From Aestuariispira ectoiniformans (lineage in GTDB: Bacteria > Pseudomonadota > Alphaproteobacteria > UBA8366 > Aestuariispiraceae): a stretch of DNA of 64,000 nucleotides. Every line of letters starts with the position of its first letter. The first letter of the stretch is position 1. Of this stretch, positions 1 to 7,480 are shown one piece after another. The translations under genes were made by a program, and so were the position numbers. The DNA is taken from contig NZ_CP062788.1 in NCBI RefSeq assembly GCF_025136295.1, positions 3,241,588 to 3,305,587 on the forward strand. The letters run 5' to 3'. Below the pieces are notes generated by a model. That model saw only the letters and a list, made by a program, of their open reading frames with translations. It did no database searches and had not been told where the DNA came from.

Positions 1-171
1 CAGACGCTGGTCCGGCTCCAGATCGCTTTCCAGCAGCATGACGGACAGGCGCTCACCGGGAAGCGGCGGCGCCTCGTCATCTCCAAGCCAGCTTCCGCAA
101 CCGCCCAAGGCGAGACCTGCCGACAGGGCGGAAAGGGCCGCAAAGGCCTTCAGGCGGATACGAATCGACAT
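1..171 (-). CDS. bamB: BamB-like outer-membrane assembly lipoprotein, N-terminal part only
   Basis: Only the first 57 codons lie in the window; the gene runs off the left edge. The ATG is at 169-171. The product starts with a basic N-terminus, a hydrophobic stretch and a lipobox LGGC near residue 22-25, so it should be a lipoprotein. The next residues (GSWLGDDEAPPLPGERLSV) resemble the start of alphaproteobacterial PQQ-like beta-propeller lipoproteins of the BamB family, which help the BAM complex insert outer-membrane proteins. The gene sits 3 bases after the stop of a YfgM-like TPR gene; the yfgM-bamB order is common in proteobacteria and supports the call. The beta-propeller itself cannot be seen here. 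Confidence 0.7.
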   Translation of the reverse strand, partial: MSIRIRLKAFAALSALSAGLALGGCGSWLGDDEAPPLPGERLSVMLLESDLEPDQRL

Positions 172-174
172 GGC

Positions 175-816
175 CTATGCTCCCACTGCCTGCAGCAATT
201 CACTTGCACGCTGACGGGCCGCCTGCGGGGCCTCTGCGTCGTCGGTAATTTTCTTGAGGTAATCCGCAGCCGCTTCCTTGTCACCCTTGCGGATCGACAG
301 GCCTGCAGCCATTTCATAGGCGGTAAAACGCCAGGGAGCTTCCGGTTTCAACTGCGATGCCAGACGGTCCAGCAGGGTTTGCGGGTCACCGCTGTCAAGT
401 TGGTGCATAACCGCCAGGACAAGAGCCAGCTCGGAATAGATCGGGTCGATGGAACTGTCAGCGGCCACGGCGTCATAGACGGCAACCGCGCCTTCATTGT
501 CGCCATTTTCCGCCATCAGGGACGCCTGCTGCAAACGCGCCAGCGTGCCATAGCCACCACCGTCTTTGGCCATAGCGGACAGTTGGTCGATCGCACCCTT
601 TACATCGCCATTGCGCGCCAGGTCCCCGGCTTCGTCGAACCGATTGGCCATTTCCGCCTTCTGGCTCGCCTGATAGTGACGCCAAGCCGTGTTGCCCGCA
701 GTCGCCAGAACGATCACCACCGCAACCGCGATGACATATTTGCCATATTTCTTCCAGGCCTCTTCCAAGCGATCGCGCTTCAGGTCCTCTTCAATTTCGT
801 CGAAGATGTCTGACAC
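175..816 (-). CDS. YfgM-like tetratricopeptide membrane protein
   Basis: 213 residues. The short acidic cytoplasmic N-terminus (SDIFDEIEEDLKRDRLEEAWKKYG) is followed by one membrane segment at about residues 27-46. The rest is an alanine-rich helical region that reads as degenerate TPR repeats and would face the periplasm. This is the architecture of YfgM (TPR_21/DUF2133 type), an inner-membrane partner of the Sec translocon linked to periplasmic chaperones. It is co-directional with the BamB-like lipoprotein gene and separated from it by 3 bases, so the two are probably one operon concerned with envelope protein biogenesis. The family is clear; the function in this organism is inferred from enterobacteria. 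Confidence 0.8.
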   Translation of the reverse strand: MSDIFDEIEEDLKRDRLEEAWKKYGKYVIAVAVVIVLATAGNTAWRHYQASQKAEMANRFDEAGDLARNGDVKGAIDQLSAMAKDGGGYGTLARLQQASLMAENGDNEGAVAVYDAVAADSSIDPIYSELALVLAVMHQLDSGDPQTLLDRLASQLKPEAPWRFTAYEMAAGLSIRKGDKEAAADYLKKITDDAEAPQAARQRASELLQAVGA

Positions 817-936
817 GTTCCAATTCCTTCGGTTTCTGCGGTCAAAATACGAAAGTGTTACAAAGCGTGCACAGGCCGCTACGTCAAGTCCGCAGGGGCC
901 TGTTTATGCAAGGCAAAGCAAAATAGCCGGTCGTCC

Positions 937-1485
937 CTACTGACGCCACTTAATTGAGCAGCCCATACTGGGATATTGCACCGCAGGGCCTTTACCGGTT
1001 TCAGCCACCTGCTTCATAGCGTCAAACAGCTCACGCTTCGCACCGGGCACCGCCTCTTTGCGCGATTCGTCCAGACGCCCGCGATATTGCAGTTCCAATT
1101 TTCCGTCAAAGCCGAAAAAGTCCGGGGTGCAGACAGCATCAAACTGCCGGGCCACATCCTGGGTTTCATCGACCAGATAGGGAAAATCGAACCCATGAAG
1201 CTCGGCAAAGGTCAGCATCTTTTCCGGCGCATCTTCCGGATAATTCTGCCAGTCATTGGCATTGATCGCGACCGTATTGATGCCCAATGCACGCAGGTCC
1301 CGGCTGGTATCCACAACCCGGTCAATCACCGCCTTCACATAGGGGCAGTGGTTGCAAATAAAGATGACAAGAGTGCCCTTTTCACCGCGCAGTTCGGACA
1401 GTCGGTAAACGCGGCCCGCCGCATCCGGCAGATCGAAATCCGGCGCGCGCCAGCCAAAGTCACAAATAGGCGTTTCGGCAGCCAT
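937..1485 (-). CDS. Thioredoxin-fold redoxin (AhpC/TSA type) with CNHCPYV motif
   Basis: 182 residues from the ATG at 1483-1485, which has a GAGGAGGAAG ribosome site just upstream. A TTG 18 bases further out is also in frame but lies before the ribosome site and is rejected. The thioredoxin fold is indicated by APDFDLPDAAG near the N-terminus, an ICNHCPYV motif with Cys44 and Cys47 in the CxxC position, and a later cis-Pro region (CTPDFFGF). Such proteins are thiol-dependent reductases or peroxiredoxin-like proteins; the substrate is not known. It has no signal peptide, so it should act in the cytoplasm. It is monocistronic, transcribed away from the lipoprotein gene at 1645. Confidence 0.8.
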   Translation of the reverse strand: MAAETPICDFGWRAPDFDLPDAAGRVYRLSELRGEKGTLVIFICNHCPYVKAVIDRVVDTSRDLRALGINTVAINANDWQNYPEDAPEKMLTFAELHGFDFPYLVDETQDVARQFDAVCTPDFFGFDGKLELQYRGRLDESRKEAVPGAKRELFDAMKQVAETGKGPAVQYPSMGCSIKWRQ

Positions 1486-1644
1486 GATCTTCCTCCTCGC
1501 CAATTGGAATTCACCCCTAGAGTTTTAAGCATATCGGCTTTCTGTCGCAAGGATGCTTCCCGTCATTCGCCGTTCAATTCTGGCCCGTTTTTTGCTAATG
1601 TTCTCAGTGAGTTTGAAAAACTCTTGGGGAGTGAAGCAGAAGCA

Positions 1645-2001
1645 ATGGTTTTCATGTCAAATACCGGGAAGAAACTGATCCGCCGTTCGGCAGTATTTGC
1701 CACCCTGCTGGCAATCACGCCGATGTTGGGCGGCTGCCTGCAAGCGCCTTTTGCCGCCGCTGCAGGCGCGACCGTAGCCTTCGTCCATGAAGACAAGCTG
1801 CCCACGGACTACATTGCCGAAGCCGTCACCGGCGAGGATTGCTCCTATGTCCGGCGCCTCGAAGATGGCGGGCCGCTATGCCGAAGCTATGACTACGGAC
1901 AGGTGATCGAAAAACCCATCTATTGCTACCGATCGCTTGGGAATGTAACCTGTTATGACAGGCCCAACCCATACGGGGACGGGGCGCAACCAGTTCAATA
2001 G
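1645..2001 (+). CDS. Small cysteine-containing lipoprotein of unknown function
   Basis: 118 residues from the ATG at 1645 (a second ATG 9 bases later is possible). A basic start (KKLIRRS), a hydrophobic core and the lipobox LGGC around residues 28-31 mark it as a lipoprotein. The mature part has a hydrophobic alanine-rich stretch and then five further cysteines spaced in pairs (DCSYV, LCRSY, YCYRS, TCYDR), which suggests disulphides in the periplasm. It ends in PNPYGDGAQPVQ. I do not recognise a named domain. It is followed 23 bases later by the DUF2794 gene and may be co-transcribed with it. Confidence 0.7.
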   Translation: MVFMSNTGKKLIRRSAVFATLLAITPMLGGCLQAPFAAAAGATVAFVHEDKLPTDYIAEAVTGEDCSYVRRLEDGGPLCRSYDYGQVIEKPIYCYRSLGNVTCYDRPNPYGDGAQPVQ

Positions 2002-2024
2002 GCGCGGTACGCCCGCGCGGGAGG

Positions 2025-2387
2025 ATGTTGCCGGGCCATATGACGAACCTGATAGAGCTGACCCAACATCGCGAACCGGGCCAAAAGAAGCCCCGCGTCT
2101 CTTTTACAAAAGAAGAGCTGCGGGCGATCCTTGATGTTTATTCCCGCCATGTAGCACAGGGCGAATGGAAAGATTACGCCATAGACATCAATGGCCCCGT
2201 CGCCACCTTTTCCGTCTTCCGCCACAGTTTTGACTCCCCCCTCTTTTCCTTCGGCAAGCGCCGCAACGGCAGGGCGATCGAATATATGCTGCTGGACAAG
2301 GGCCGTACGGTCAAACGCAGCACCTCGCTCAAGGCAATTCTCAAGCTTGTCGACAAGCCAATGAAATTGATCCGCCTGCCAGACTGA
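2025..2387 (+). CDS. DUF2794 family protein
   Basis: About 115-120 residues. Conserved features of this small alphaproteobacterial family are present: SFTKEELRAILDVYSRHVAQGEWKDYAID in the middle and a basic C-terminal half ending RRNGRAIEYMLLDKG. The function is unknown; members are soluble and single-copy. The start is uncertain: GGAGG at 2020-2024 abuts the ATG at 2025, leaving no spacing, while the in-frame ATG at 2040 has 15 bases. The TTG at 2028 would sit 3 bases from the ribosome site. The gene ends 66 bases before the convergent gap gene. Confidence 0.85.
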   Translation: MLPGHMTNLIELTQHREPGQKKPRVSFTKEELRAILDVYSRHVAQGEWKDYAIDINGPVATFSVFRHSFDSPLFSFGKRRNGRAIEYMLLDKGRTVKRSTSLKAILKLVDKPMKLIRLPD

Positions 2388-2433
2388 CAGACGGATCAAC
2401 ACACGGGAAGCTTCTAAATGAAGACTTCAGGGC

Positions 2434-2466
2434 AAAGAAAAATGGAGGCGGCGTTAAACCGCCTCC
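2434..2466 (-). terminator. Rho-independent terminator of gap, overlapping its stop codon
   Basis: On the minus strand an 8-bp stem GGAGGCGG/CCGCCTCC (2444-2451 with 2459-2466) encloses the loop that contains the TAA stop of gap, followed by ATTTTTCTTT. Confidence 0.85.
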
Positions 2467-3497
2467 AAGTTTGTGCGACTTTCCACTTCACGCAGGCGCT
2501 CTCCAATCACGGAGGCAGTATCCAGCATGCGGTTGGAGAAACCCCATTCATTGTCATACCAGCTCATCACACGGACGAGACGGCTTCCAACAACCTGGGT
2601 TTCGGCAAGATCAACCACGGAGCTAGAGGGGTTATGGTTAAAGTCGCAGGAGACTAAGGGAGCCTTGTTTGTCGTCAGCACCCCTTCCAGGGCACCTTGC
2701 GTTGCGTCAGACAAGGCGGCATTCACTTCTTCGATGGTCGTGTCGCGGGCCGCGGTAAAGGTCAGATCAACCACGGAGACATTCGGCGTCGGGACACGCA
2801 GGGAGGTGCCATCCAGACGCCCGGCCAGTTCCGGCAGCACCAGACCGACAGCGCGGGCCGCACCCGTGGTCGTCGGGACGATGGACTGGGTTGCCGCACG
2901 GGCACGACGCATATCCTTATGCAGGCCATCCAGCAGGCATTGGTCGCCGGTATAGGAGTGGATCGTGGTCATGTAACCATGTTCCATCCCCACCGTGTCG
3001 TGGAGAACCTTGGCGACCGGCGCGAGGCAGTTGGTGGTGCAGGACGCATTGGACAGGACCGTATGCTCGGCCCGGATCGCGTCATGGTTAATGCCATAGA
3101 CAACCGTCAGATCGGCATCTTTGCACGGTGCGGAAACCAGCACGCGCTTGGCACCTGCGGCCAGATGGGCCGATGCCTTTTCCTTGTCGGCGAAGATACC
3201 GGTGCATTCAAAGACGATATCAATGTCCAGGTCGCCCCAGGGCAGAGCGGCCGGATCGCGTTCGGCAAAGGTTTTGATCTTGCCCGCGCCCACGTCCATC
3301 CAGTCCTCGCCGGAAGAAACCTCTCCGGTAAAGGTGCCGTGCGTGCTGTCATATTTGAAAAGGTGCGCGTTGGCCTCTACGGAGCCGAGATCGTTGATGG
3401 CAACGAACTCCAGGTCCTTGCGACCGCTTTCCATAGCAGCGCGCAAGACAAGACGGCCAATGCGGCCGAATCCATTAATTGCAATCCGTGTGGTCAT
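2454..3497 (-). CDS. gap: Glyceraldehyde-3-phosphate dehydrogenase, type I
   Basis: 347 residues. This is the glycolytic/gluconeogenic enzyme converting glyceraldehyde-3-phosphate to 1,3-bisphosphoglycerate with NAD. It begins with the Rossmann motif [12 protein letters not shown]. Asp36 at the end of the second strand (VAINDL) points to NAD rather than NADP. The active site SNASCTTNC carries the nucleophile Cys153, and His180 ([10 protein letters not shown]) is the expected base. The C-terminal [13 protein letters not shown] is intact. Length and motifs are normal. The gene is monocistronic with its own terminator and a 130-base upstream gap. Neighbouring Calvin-cycle or glycolytic genes (pgk, tkt) are not present. 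Confidence 0.97.
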   Translation of the reverse strand: MTTRIAINGFGRIGRLVLRAAMESGRKDLEFVAINDLGSVEANAHLFKYDSTHGTFTGEVSSGEDWMDVGAGKIKTFAERDPAALPWGDLDIDIVFECTGIFADKEKASAHLAAGAKRVLVSAPCKDADLTVVYGINHDAIRAEHTVLSNASCTTNCLAPVAKVLHDTVGMEHGYMTTIHSYTGDQCLLDGLHKDMRRARAATQSIVPTTTGAARAVGLVLPELAGRLDGTSLRVPTPNVSVVDLTFTAARDTTIEEVNAALSDATQGALEGVLTTNKAPLVSCDFNHNPSSSVVDLAETQVVGSRLVRVMSWYDNEWGFSNRMLDTASVIGERLREVESRTNLEAV

Positions 3498-3630
3498 GGC
3501 GACCCTCCCGAGAATTGTTGTTCTCTATTGACCACAATTCTTACAGGAAAGACGCCCTGAAACCGACACTCCGACGGGTTGGCGAGGCAAATCTTTAGGA
3601 GAGTTTAAAACCCACCCCTTTAGGTAGGAA

Positions 3631-4245
3631 TTAGCGAGACTCCCTGGTCAACGCCAGGGCGACCGCCTGGGATCTGTTTTTCACCCCCAATTTGGAGAAC
3701 AGATTTTTCAGGTGGAATTTCACCGTATTTTCCGTAATCCCCATATTGGTAGCAATCTGCTTGTTTGAACGACCGGTCTTCAGGGAATCCAAAAGTTCCA
3801 GTTCCCGCCGCGTCAAGGCTTCCCACGGGTCCTCGGCAATCTTGCGAAGGTCTGTGAAAGGAAAACTCATCCGTCCTTCCGCAACCGCGCCGACGACTTC
3901 CAGCAGGGCCTCGTTACTGTCGCCTTTATGGCAGAAACCCGCCGCCCCATGCAGCATCGCCTCGCGGACAACGCGCGCGCCGGGAACGCCGGTATATATA
4001 ACAATACGTGGTGCCGCCGGGTCATTCGCCAGAATGTCCAACACCCCCCGGCCATCCTTACCGGGCATCTCCCAACCGATCACACCGACGTCGCAGGGAA
4101 TCTCCCTGATCTTTTGCAGGAATTCCTCTCCATCGGTCGCAGTTGCCACCACGTCCATCTCCGCCTCGTTTTCCAACAAGGCCTTCAATCCTGTCAGGAC
4201 GAGTGGGTTTTTGTCGGTAACGATGATCCGCGCGCGACCGGCCAT
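3631..4245 (-). CDS. NarL/FixJ-type response regulator with degenerate receiver
   Basis: 204 residues from the ATG at 4243-4245, preceded by GGAG at 8 bases; an upstream in-frame ATG (4293) has no ribosome site. An N-terminal receiver (about 5-120) is followed by a LuxR/GerE helix-turn-helix (about 142-200, SNKQIATNMGITENTVKFHL). In the receiver the phospho-acceptor Asp is missing: the strand reads CDVGVIGWEMPGKDG, placing Gly57 where Asp is expected. One acidic-pocket residue is also changed (VTDK for DD). The conserved Thr (IYTG) and Lys (CHKG) remain. Phosphorylation at the usual site is therefore not possible, and control may be by ligand, partner protein or expression level. No kinase gene is adjacent. 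The target is unknown. Confidence 0.88.
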   Translation of the reverse strand: MAGRARIIVTDKNPLVLTGLKALLENEAEMDVVATATDGEEFLQKIREIPCDVGVIGWEMPGKDGRGVLDILANDPAAPRIVIYTGVPGARVVREAMLHGAAGFCHKGDSNEALLEVVGAVAEGRMSFPFTDLRKIAEDPWEALTRRELELLDSLKTGRSNKQIATNMGITENTVKFHLKNLFSKLGVKNRSQAVALALTRESR

Positions 4246-4386
4246 CCGAGTAGTCTCCAATCTAGGGGTTGATGCCTGCGTAAAAATATGCACGCCAGCA
4301 AGGCTACCGCAACGCCTTTCTCCCCTCGCCCGCCGATCAATCTACAAAGGCAGTTTGGGACGTTTCGGGATCGTAAGAATGTCAGG

Positions 4387-4543
4387 GATTCCCTGTAGCG
4401 ACTCGGCGGTGTGGGGAAATTCACAGCCGCTATATGTGGTAGTTATCCACAAGAACCCTATGAATCACCTTTTTCTATAGTATTCTTTTTTTTCAATAAC
4501 TTATAACAATATCATCATTTTTAACCGAATCTCCTTGAGACTC
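4387..4543. promoter_or_regulatory. Cluster of four GANTC (CcrM-type) methylation sites upstream of gcrA
   Basis: GATTC at 4387, GACTC at 4400, GAATC at 4527 and GACTC at 4539 lie within 157 bases in the 485-base gap between the NarL-type gene and gcrA. One GANTC per 256 bases is expected by chance. In Caulobacter, CcrM methylates GANTC and GcrA acts at methylated promoters, so the cluster suggests methylation-sensitive control. A TTAACC half-site typical of CtrA binding (4521-4526) abuts the third site. Confidence 0.5.
4443..4451 (+). promoter_or_regulatory. Perfect DnaA box TTATCCACA upstream of gcrA
   Basis: TTATCCACA is the consensus 9-mer for DnaA. It is followed by an AT-rich tract (about 4460-4525). 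In Caulobacter, DnaA directly activates gcrA, so a DnaA box 288 bases upstream of gcrA is consistent with the same wiring. I see only one perfect box, so a replication origin is not supported. Confidence 0.55.
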
Positions 4544-4560
4544 GATTTTACGCCGTATAT

Positions 4561-4617
4561 TGTGTCAAAAATACGCTCCAGCACTACATATACGTCTCTA
4601 TCGCATATGTAGACACA
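4561..4617. repeat. Nested inverted repeat in the gcrA upstream region
   Basis: CTACATAT (4584-4591) pairs perfectly with ATATGTAG (4605-4612) across 13 bases. Outside it, TGTGTC (4561-4566) pairs with GACACA (4612-4617). This could be a protein-binding palindrome or an RNA hairpin in the leader. Confidence 0.5.
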
Positions 4618-4666
4618 AGAGCGAGGGGAGTGACCGTCAACCACAAGATCCGTGGCAAGCGGTTAG

Positions 4667-4687
4667 CTGGACCCGAGGGGGGTCCGG
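4667..4687 (+). promoter_or_regulatory. Hairpin immediately before the leader ribosome site
   Basis: CTGGACCC (4667-4674) pairs with GGGTCCGG (4680-4687) around a GAGGG loop. The ribosome site AAGGAGAG follows at once, so folding could limit or present it. Confidence 0.5.
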
Positions 4688-4699
4688 AAGGAGAGAAAC

Positions 4700-4744
4700 A
4701 TGAGCGAACAAAAGGAAATGAGGTCGTATCATGGAGTGGACTGA
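4700..4744 (+). CDS. 14-codon upstream ORF overlapping the gcrA start
   Basis: ATG at 4700 is preceded by a strong ribosome site (AAGGAGAG, 4 bases away). It encodes MSEQKEMRSYHGVD and stops with TGA at 4742-4744, thirteen bases inside gcrA in a different frame. Its ribosome site is clearly better than that of gcrA (AGGAAATGAGG, poorly placed). This suggests ribosomes load on the short ORF and re-initiate on gcrA, i.e. translational coupling. No homology can be judged for so short a peptide, and it may be a regulatory leader rather than a functional product. Confidence 0.45.
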   Translation: MSEQKEMRSYHGVD

Positions 4745-5066
4745 AGAGCGTGTCGAGACTTTGAAGGGCCTTTGGACGAAGGGATACTCCGCGCGTCAGA
4801 TCGCTGAACGCCTTGGCGGTGTCACCCGCAACGCTGTGATCGGCAAGGCGCATCGCATGGGCCTGTCGTCCCGCCCGTCACCCATCAAACGGGAAAAACC
4901 TGCCGCGCCTGCGGTGAAGGAACGTAGCTGCCAGTGGCCGGTCGGCCATCCGGGCAGTGACGAATTCCACTTCTGCGGCCAGTCAGCAGAGGCTGGGCGT
5001 CCCTACTGCCCAAAACATTGTGCCGTCGCCTACCGTCGGCCAAGCAGCAACGAAAACGCTGCCTGA
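4731..5066 (+). CDS. gcrA: GcrA cell-cycle regulator
   Basis: 111 residues. GcrA is an alphaproteobacterial sigma70-associated transcription factor that activates cell-cycle genes, including ctrA, preferentially at CcrM-methylated GANTC promoters in Caulobacter. The N-terminus shows the family signature: WTEERVETLKGLW, a helix-turn-helix (SARQIAERLGGVTRNAVIGK) and HRMGLSSRPSP. The C-terminal zinc-ribbon-like region keeps CQWP, FCG, YCPKHCAVAY. It is shorter than the Caulobacter protein because the central linker is short. The start has a weak ribosome site and is overlapped by the upstream 14-codon ORF. A clear terminator follows at 5091. Confidence 0.96.
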   Translation: MEWTEERVETLKGLWTKGYSARQIAERLGGVTRNAVIGKAHRMGLSSRPSPIKREKPAAPAVKERSCQWPVGHPGSDEFHFCGQSAEAGRPYCPKHCAVAYRRPSSNENAA

Positions 5067-5090
5067 TATTACGAACGACTACCTCCAAGC

Positions 5091-5124
5091 AAAAACGGTC
5101 GGCTCTGCCGGCCGTTTTTGTTGT
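5091..5124 (+). terminator. Terminator of gcrA
   Basis: AAAAACGGTCGG and CCGGCCGTTTTT pair around CTCTG (5091-5119), followed by GTTG. A T-run lies at the 3' side. The symmetric A-run means it could also stop nnrS-side read-through. Confidence 0.8.
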
Positions 5125-5137
5125 TGGGGCATAGAAT

Positions 5138-6334
5138 TCACCGGCAGGAGGGACGAATCAGCATCGGCCCAAAGCGCAACAGGAAGATGCCGAACCCGGA
5201 GATCCACCCGACCGCCGCAACAACCAGCCAGGTCTGATACATATCCAGAAAACCAAAATCCGCCGAGACACGCGCCAGTGTGGCAATCCCGATTGCAGCA
5301 TAGGACAGCCCCATGCCTAGCGGTGCGGCAAGCGCGCGCCCCGTATGCCCCAGACCGGCCCGGCTCATAACCGCAAGGATCATGACTGCGGCCGCACCAA
5401 TTCCGGCGGCATGAATCCAGGCGACTTCCGGTATGGCGTCATCCCACAGGGCCAGATGTTTGAGCCAAAGCGCCAGTACCAGAAGTACATAGCCCAAGTG
5501 CAATACCCACAGCAGAGAGTCGGACAAACTCCTGTGTCCCTGCCAGCGGCAGACGCGAATACTGTGCAACACAGCGGCAATGCCGGTTACGGCCAAAGCC
5601 ACCGGGCCGGACAGCGAAAACATGTCTACCGCAAGCACCAGAACCAGGGATAAAACGGCCAGTTTGTCCAACCGTGTCATGACCGGAATATCAATGGCCC
5701 TGCCCTTTCGCTGCAGCCAGTTCCGCGTGAAGGCCGGGACGATCCGTCCTGCAACCAAGGCAATCAGGATCAGGACGATATCCAACCCCAACACCTGCGG
5801 ACGGCCCCAGTTACCGCCGAGGTCATATCCGGCCATCGCCAGCAAAAACAAAGCGTCGACAACAAAAAACCCGCCGAATATGCCCAGAAAGACCAGGTTT
5901 CGGCGATTTCCAGCCTTTATAAGGACAGACGCCACATACAGACCGAGGAATGGCAAAAAGCTCAGCTCAAGGGTGGCCACAAGGAAAAACGGAAGGGCGT
6001 CAAAGGCAAAGACCGCCGCACGGCCCGCCAGCCATAAGGCAAAAAGCGCCATCAGCGCCCTGCCCTTCAGTGGCGCGGCATTTGTCCAGTTGGTGATGGC
6101 TGTCAGGATAAACCCTGCCAAGGCCGCCACGACGACACCGAAAAGCATCTCATGGGCATGCCACAACACCGCCTGTTCCGGCAGTGGCACCGGCAATCCG
6201 AAGGCGATATAGGCAATCCACAAAATGAGGACCAGCGGCGCATAAATGCCGACGGCCAGAAAGAAGGGACGAAAACCGAAAGAAAATAGTGTTGATAGCA
6301 TCGCATCCACCGAGAAAAGCCATGCTTGATGCAT
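5138..6334 (-). CDS. nnrS: NnrS family membrane protein
   Basis: 398 residues from the ATG at 6332-6334 (CCGGGGA 6 bases upstream). The alternative ATG at 6299-6301 is also plausible and begins just before the conserved LFSFGFRPFFL. The protein is almost wholly hydrophobic with about 12 membrane segments and contains LWHAHEMLFG and NWTNAAPLKG, characteristic of NnrS. NnrS is a haem- and copper-containing inner-membrane protein that relieves nitric-oxide stress in denitrifiers such as Rhodobacter. No nitrite or NO reductase genes are in the window. A near-consensus FNR/NnrR-like sequence TTGATTTTAGGCAA lies at 6358-6371, just outside the start. The previous gene on this strand ends 38 bases away. 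Confidence 0.9.
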   Translation of the reverse strand: MHQAWLFSVDAMLSTLFSFGFRPFFLAVGIYAPLVLILWIAYIAFGLPVPLPEQAVLWHAHEMLFGVVVAALAGFILTAITNWTNAAPLKGRALMALFALWLAGRAAVFAFDALPFFLVATLELSFLPFLGLYVASVLIKAGNRRNLVFLGIFGGFFVVDALFLLAMAGYDLGGNWGRPQVLGLDIVLILIALVAGRIVPAFTRNWLQRKGRAIDIPVMTRLDKLAVLSLVLVLAVDMFSLSGPVALAVTGIAAVLHSIRVCRWQGHRSLSDSLLWVLHLGYVLLVLALWLKHLALWDDAIPEVAWIHAAGIGAAAVMILAVMSRAGLGHTGRALAAPLGMGLSYAAIGIATLARVSADFGFLDMYQTWLVVAAVGWISGFGIFLLRFGPMLIRPSCR

Positions 6335-6372
6335 AGCATTCCCCGGTAAAGCGCCCCTTGATTTTAGGCAAA

Positions 6373-7215
6373 TTATTGACTGTGCAACTCGGCTTCTGCG
6401 GTCATCGCAAGAAATCCATCCGGGTCTATGGCCCAAAGCAGGGCCCGGCTCCCCTCCCGTCGTCCGGCAATTTTAAAGGGCCTGTCGTCAAACAAAGGCC
6501 GCCTTGCCCGAAAACTGAATTTGGAAATTTTCTCTCCCGGCAGGTTTTCCAGCACGAGCCCCGCCAACAGGGTCGCCGTCAAAGGCCCATGCACCACCAA
6601 CCCCGGATAACCTTCCACATCCCGGCAATAATCCACATCATAATGAATGCGATGGCCGTTATAGGTGAGCGCGGAATATTGAAACAGAAGAACCGGATTG
6701 GGTGAGATCGTCCGGGTCCATTCCGCATCAGGCGACGGTTCCTCCCCGGCTGGCAGTTTCGACCCTTTCTCGGGCGGGTTGCGGTAGACGATATCATGCT
6801 GCTCGGTCAACCGAAGGTCACCACCGACATGAAAGGCATGCTCTACCGTCACGAAAGCCAATGGGCCGGTCCGACCGGTCTTTTCCTGAACATCAAGGAT
6901 CGTCGACACCCTGGTCACATCATCGCCGACGCATAAAGGCGCCTTCATCCATAGCCGCCCCCCGGCCCACATGCGGCTTGGCAGCGGCACCGGCGGCAGG
7001 AACTCTCCCAATGTGGCGTGACCATCGGGTCCCAGGTCAGACGCCCGCGCGACCTCGGGAAACAAGACCCAATGCCATAACGGCGGCAAGGGCGTTCCCA
7101 CATCGGATTGCCCCGGACCGGCCTCCAGGGCCGCCGCCATGCGCACCAAAGGCTGTAACGCAACGCGCTCCTGTCGTTCCTGCGACTTACCAATCCACTG
7201 TTGAACTTCACTCAC
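6373..7215 (-). CDS. MaoC/HTD2-type acyl-CoA hydratase (mesaconyl-C4-CoA hydratase-like)
   Basis: 280 residues. Residues about 50-150 form a FAS1-like dehydratase N-terminal hot-dog domain (LPPLWHWVLFPEV, MWAGGRLWMKAPL). The C-terminal half is a second hot-dog region with YNGHRIHYDVDYCRDVEGYPGLVVHG, which carries the hydratase catalytic Asp/His signature. This two-domain form is shared by mesaconyl-C4-CoA hydratase, itaconyl-CoA hydratase and HTD2-like enzymes, so the exact CoA substrate cannot be named. No neighbouring 3-hydroxypropionate-cycle genes support one choice. It lies directly upstream of nnrS on the same strand, 38 bases apart, and may be co-transcribed, although a functional link is not obvious. 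Confidence 0.8.
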   Translation of the reverse strand: MSEVQQWIGKSQERQERVALQPLVRMAAALEAGPGQSDVGTPLPPLWHWVLFPEVARASDLGPDGHATLGEFLPPVPLPSRMWAGGRLWMKAPLCVGDDVTRVSTILDVQEKTGRTGPLAFVTVEHAFHVGGDLRLTEQHDIVYRNPPEKGSKLPAGEEPSPDAEWTRTISPNPVLLFQYSALTYNGHRIHYDVDYCRDVEGYPGLVVHGPLTATLLAGLVLENLPGEKISKFSFRARRPLFDDRPFKIAGRREGSRALLWAIDPDGFLAMTAEAELHSQ

Positions 7216-7480
7216 CGGCCACTCCCTGTCATTGAAAAGCCTGAATTATCGCTTTGGCGGAAGGAATTCTGGGCAATTGACTATTTTCCCCTGCCGCTTA
7301 GGCTAACGTTAACCAAGCTAAGACAAAATACGACAATCAAACAGACTGCTAAATGGAAATGCGCTGTTTAGCTGTCGGAAAAGGCCAGTTGTATTTTCGC
7401 ATAATGTTTCCTTCTGACCCGGCCAGCGGCGCCTCAGCCCCGCGACGGCCAGTTACAGTTGGGACGGGGTACGAGAAACG

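Noticed and set aside
976-2001. Open frame reaching from the antisense of the redoxin into the lipoprotein gene
   Set aside because: Only the part from 1645 has a signal peptide and lipobox; the first half is antisense to the redoxin gene.
4440-4560. Replication origin
   Set aside because: Only one perfect DnaA box and one AT-rich tract are present, and no dnaA, parAB or hemE neighbours.
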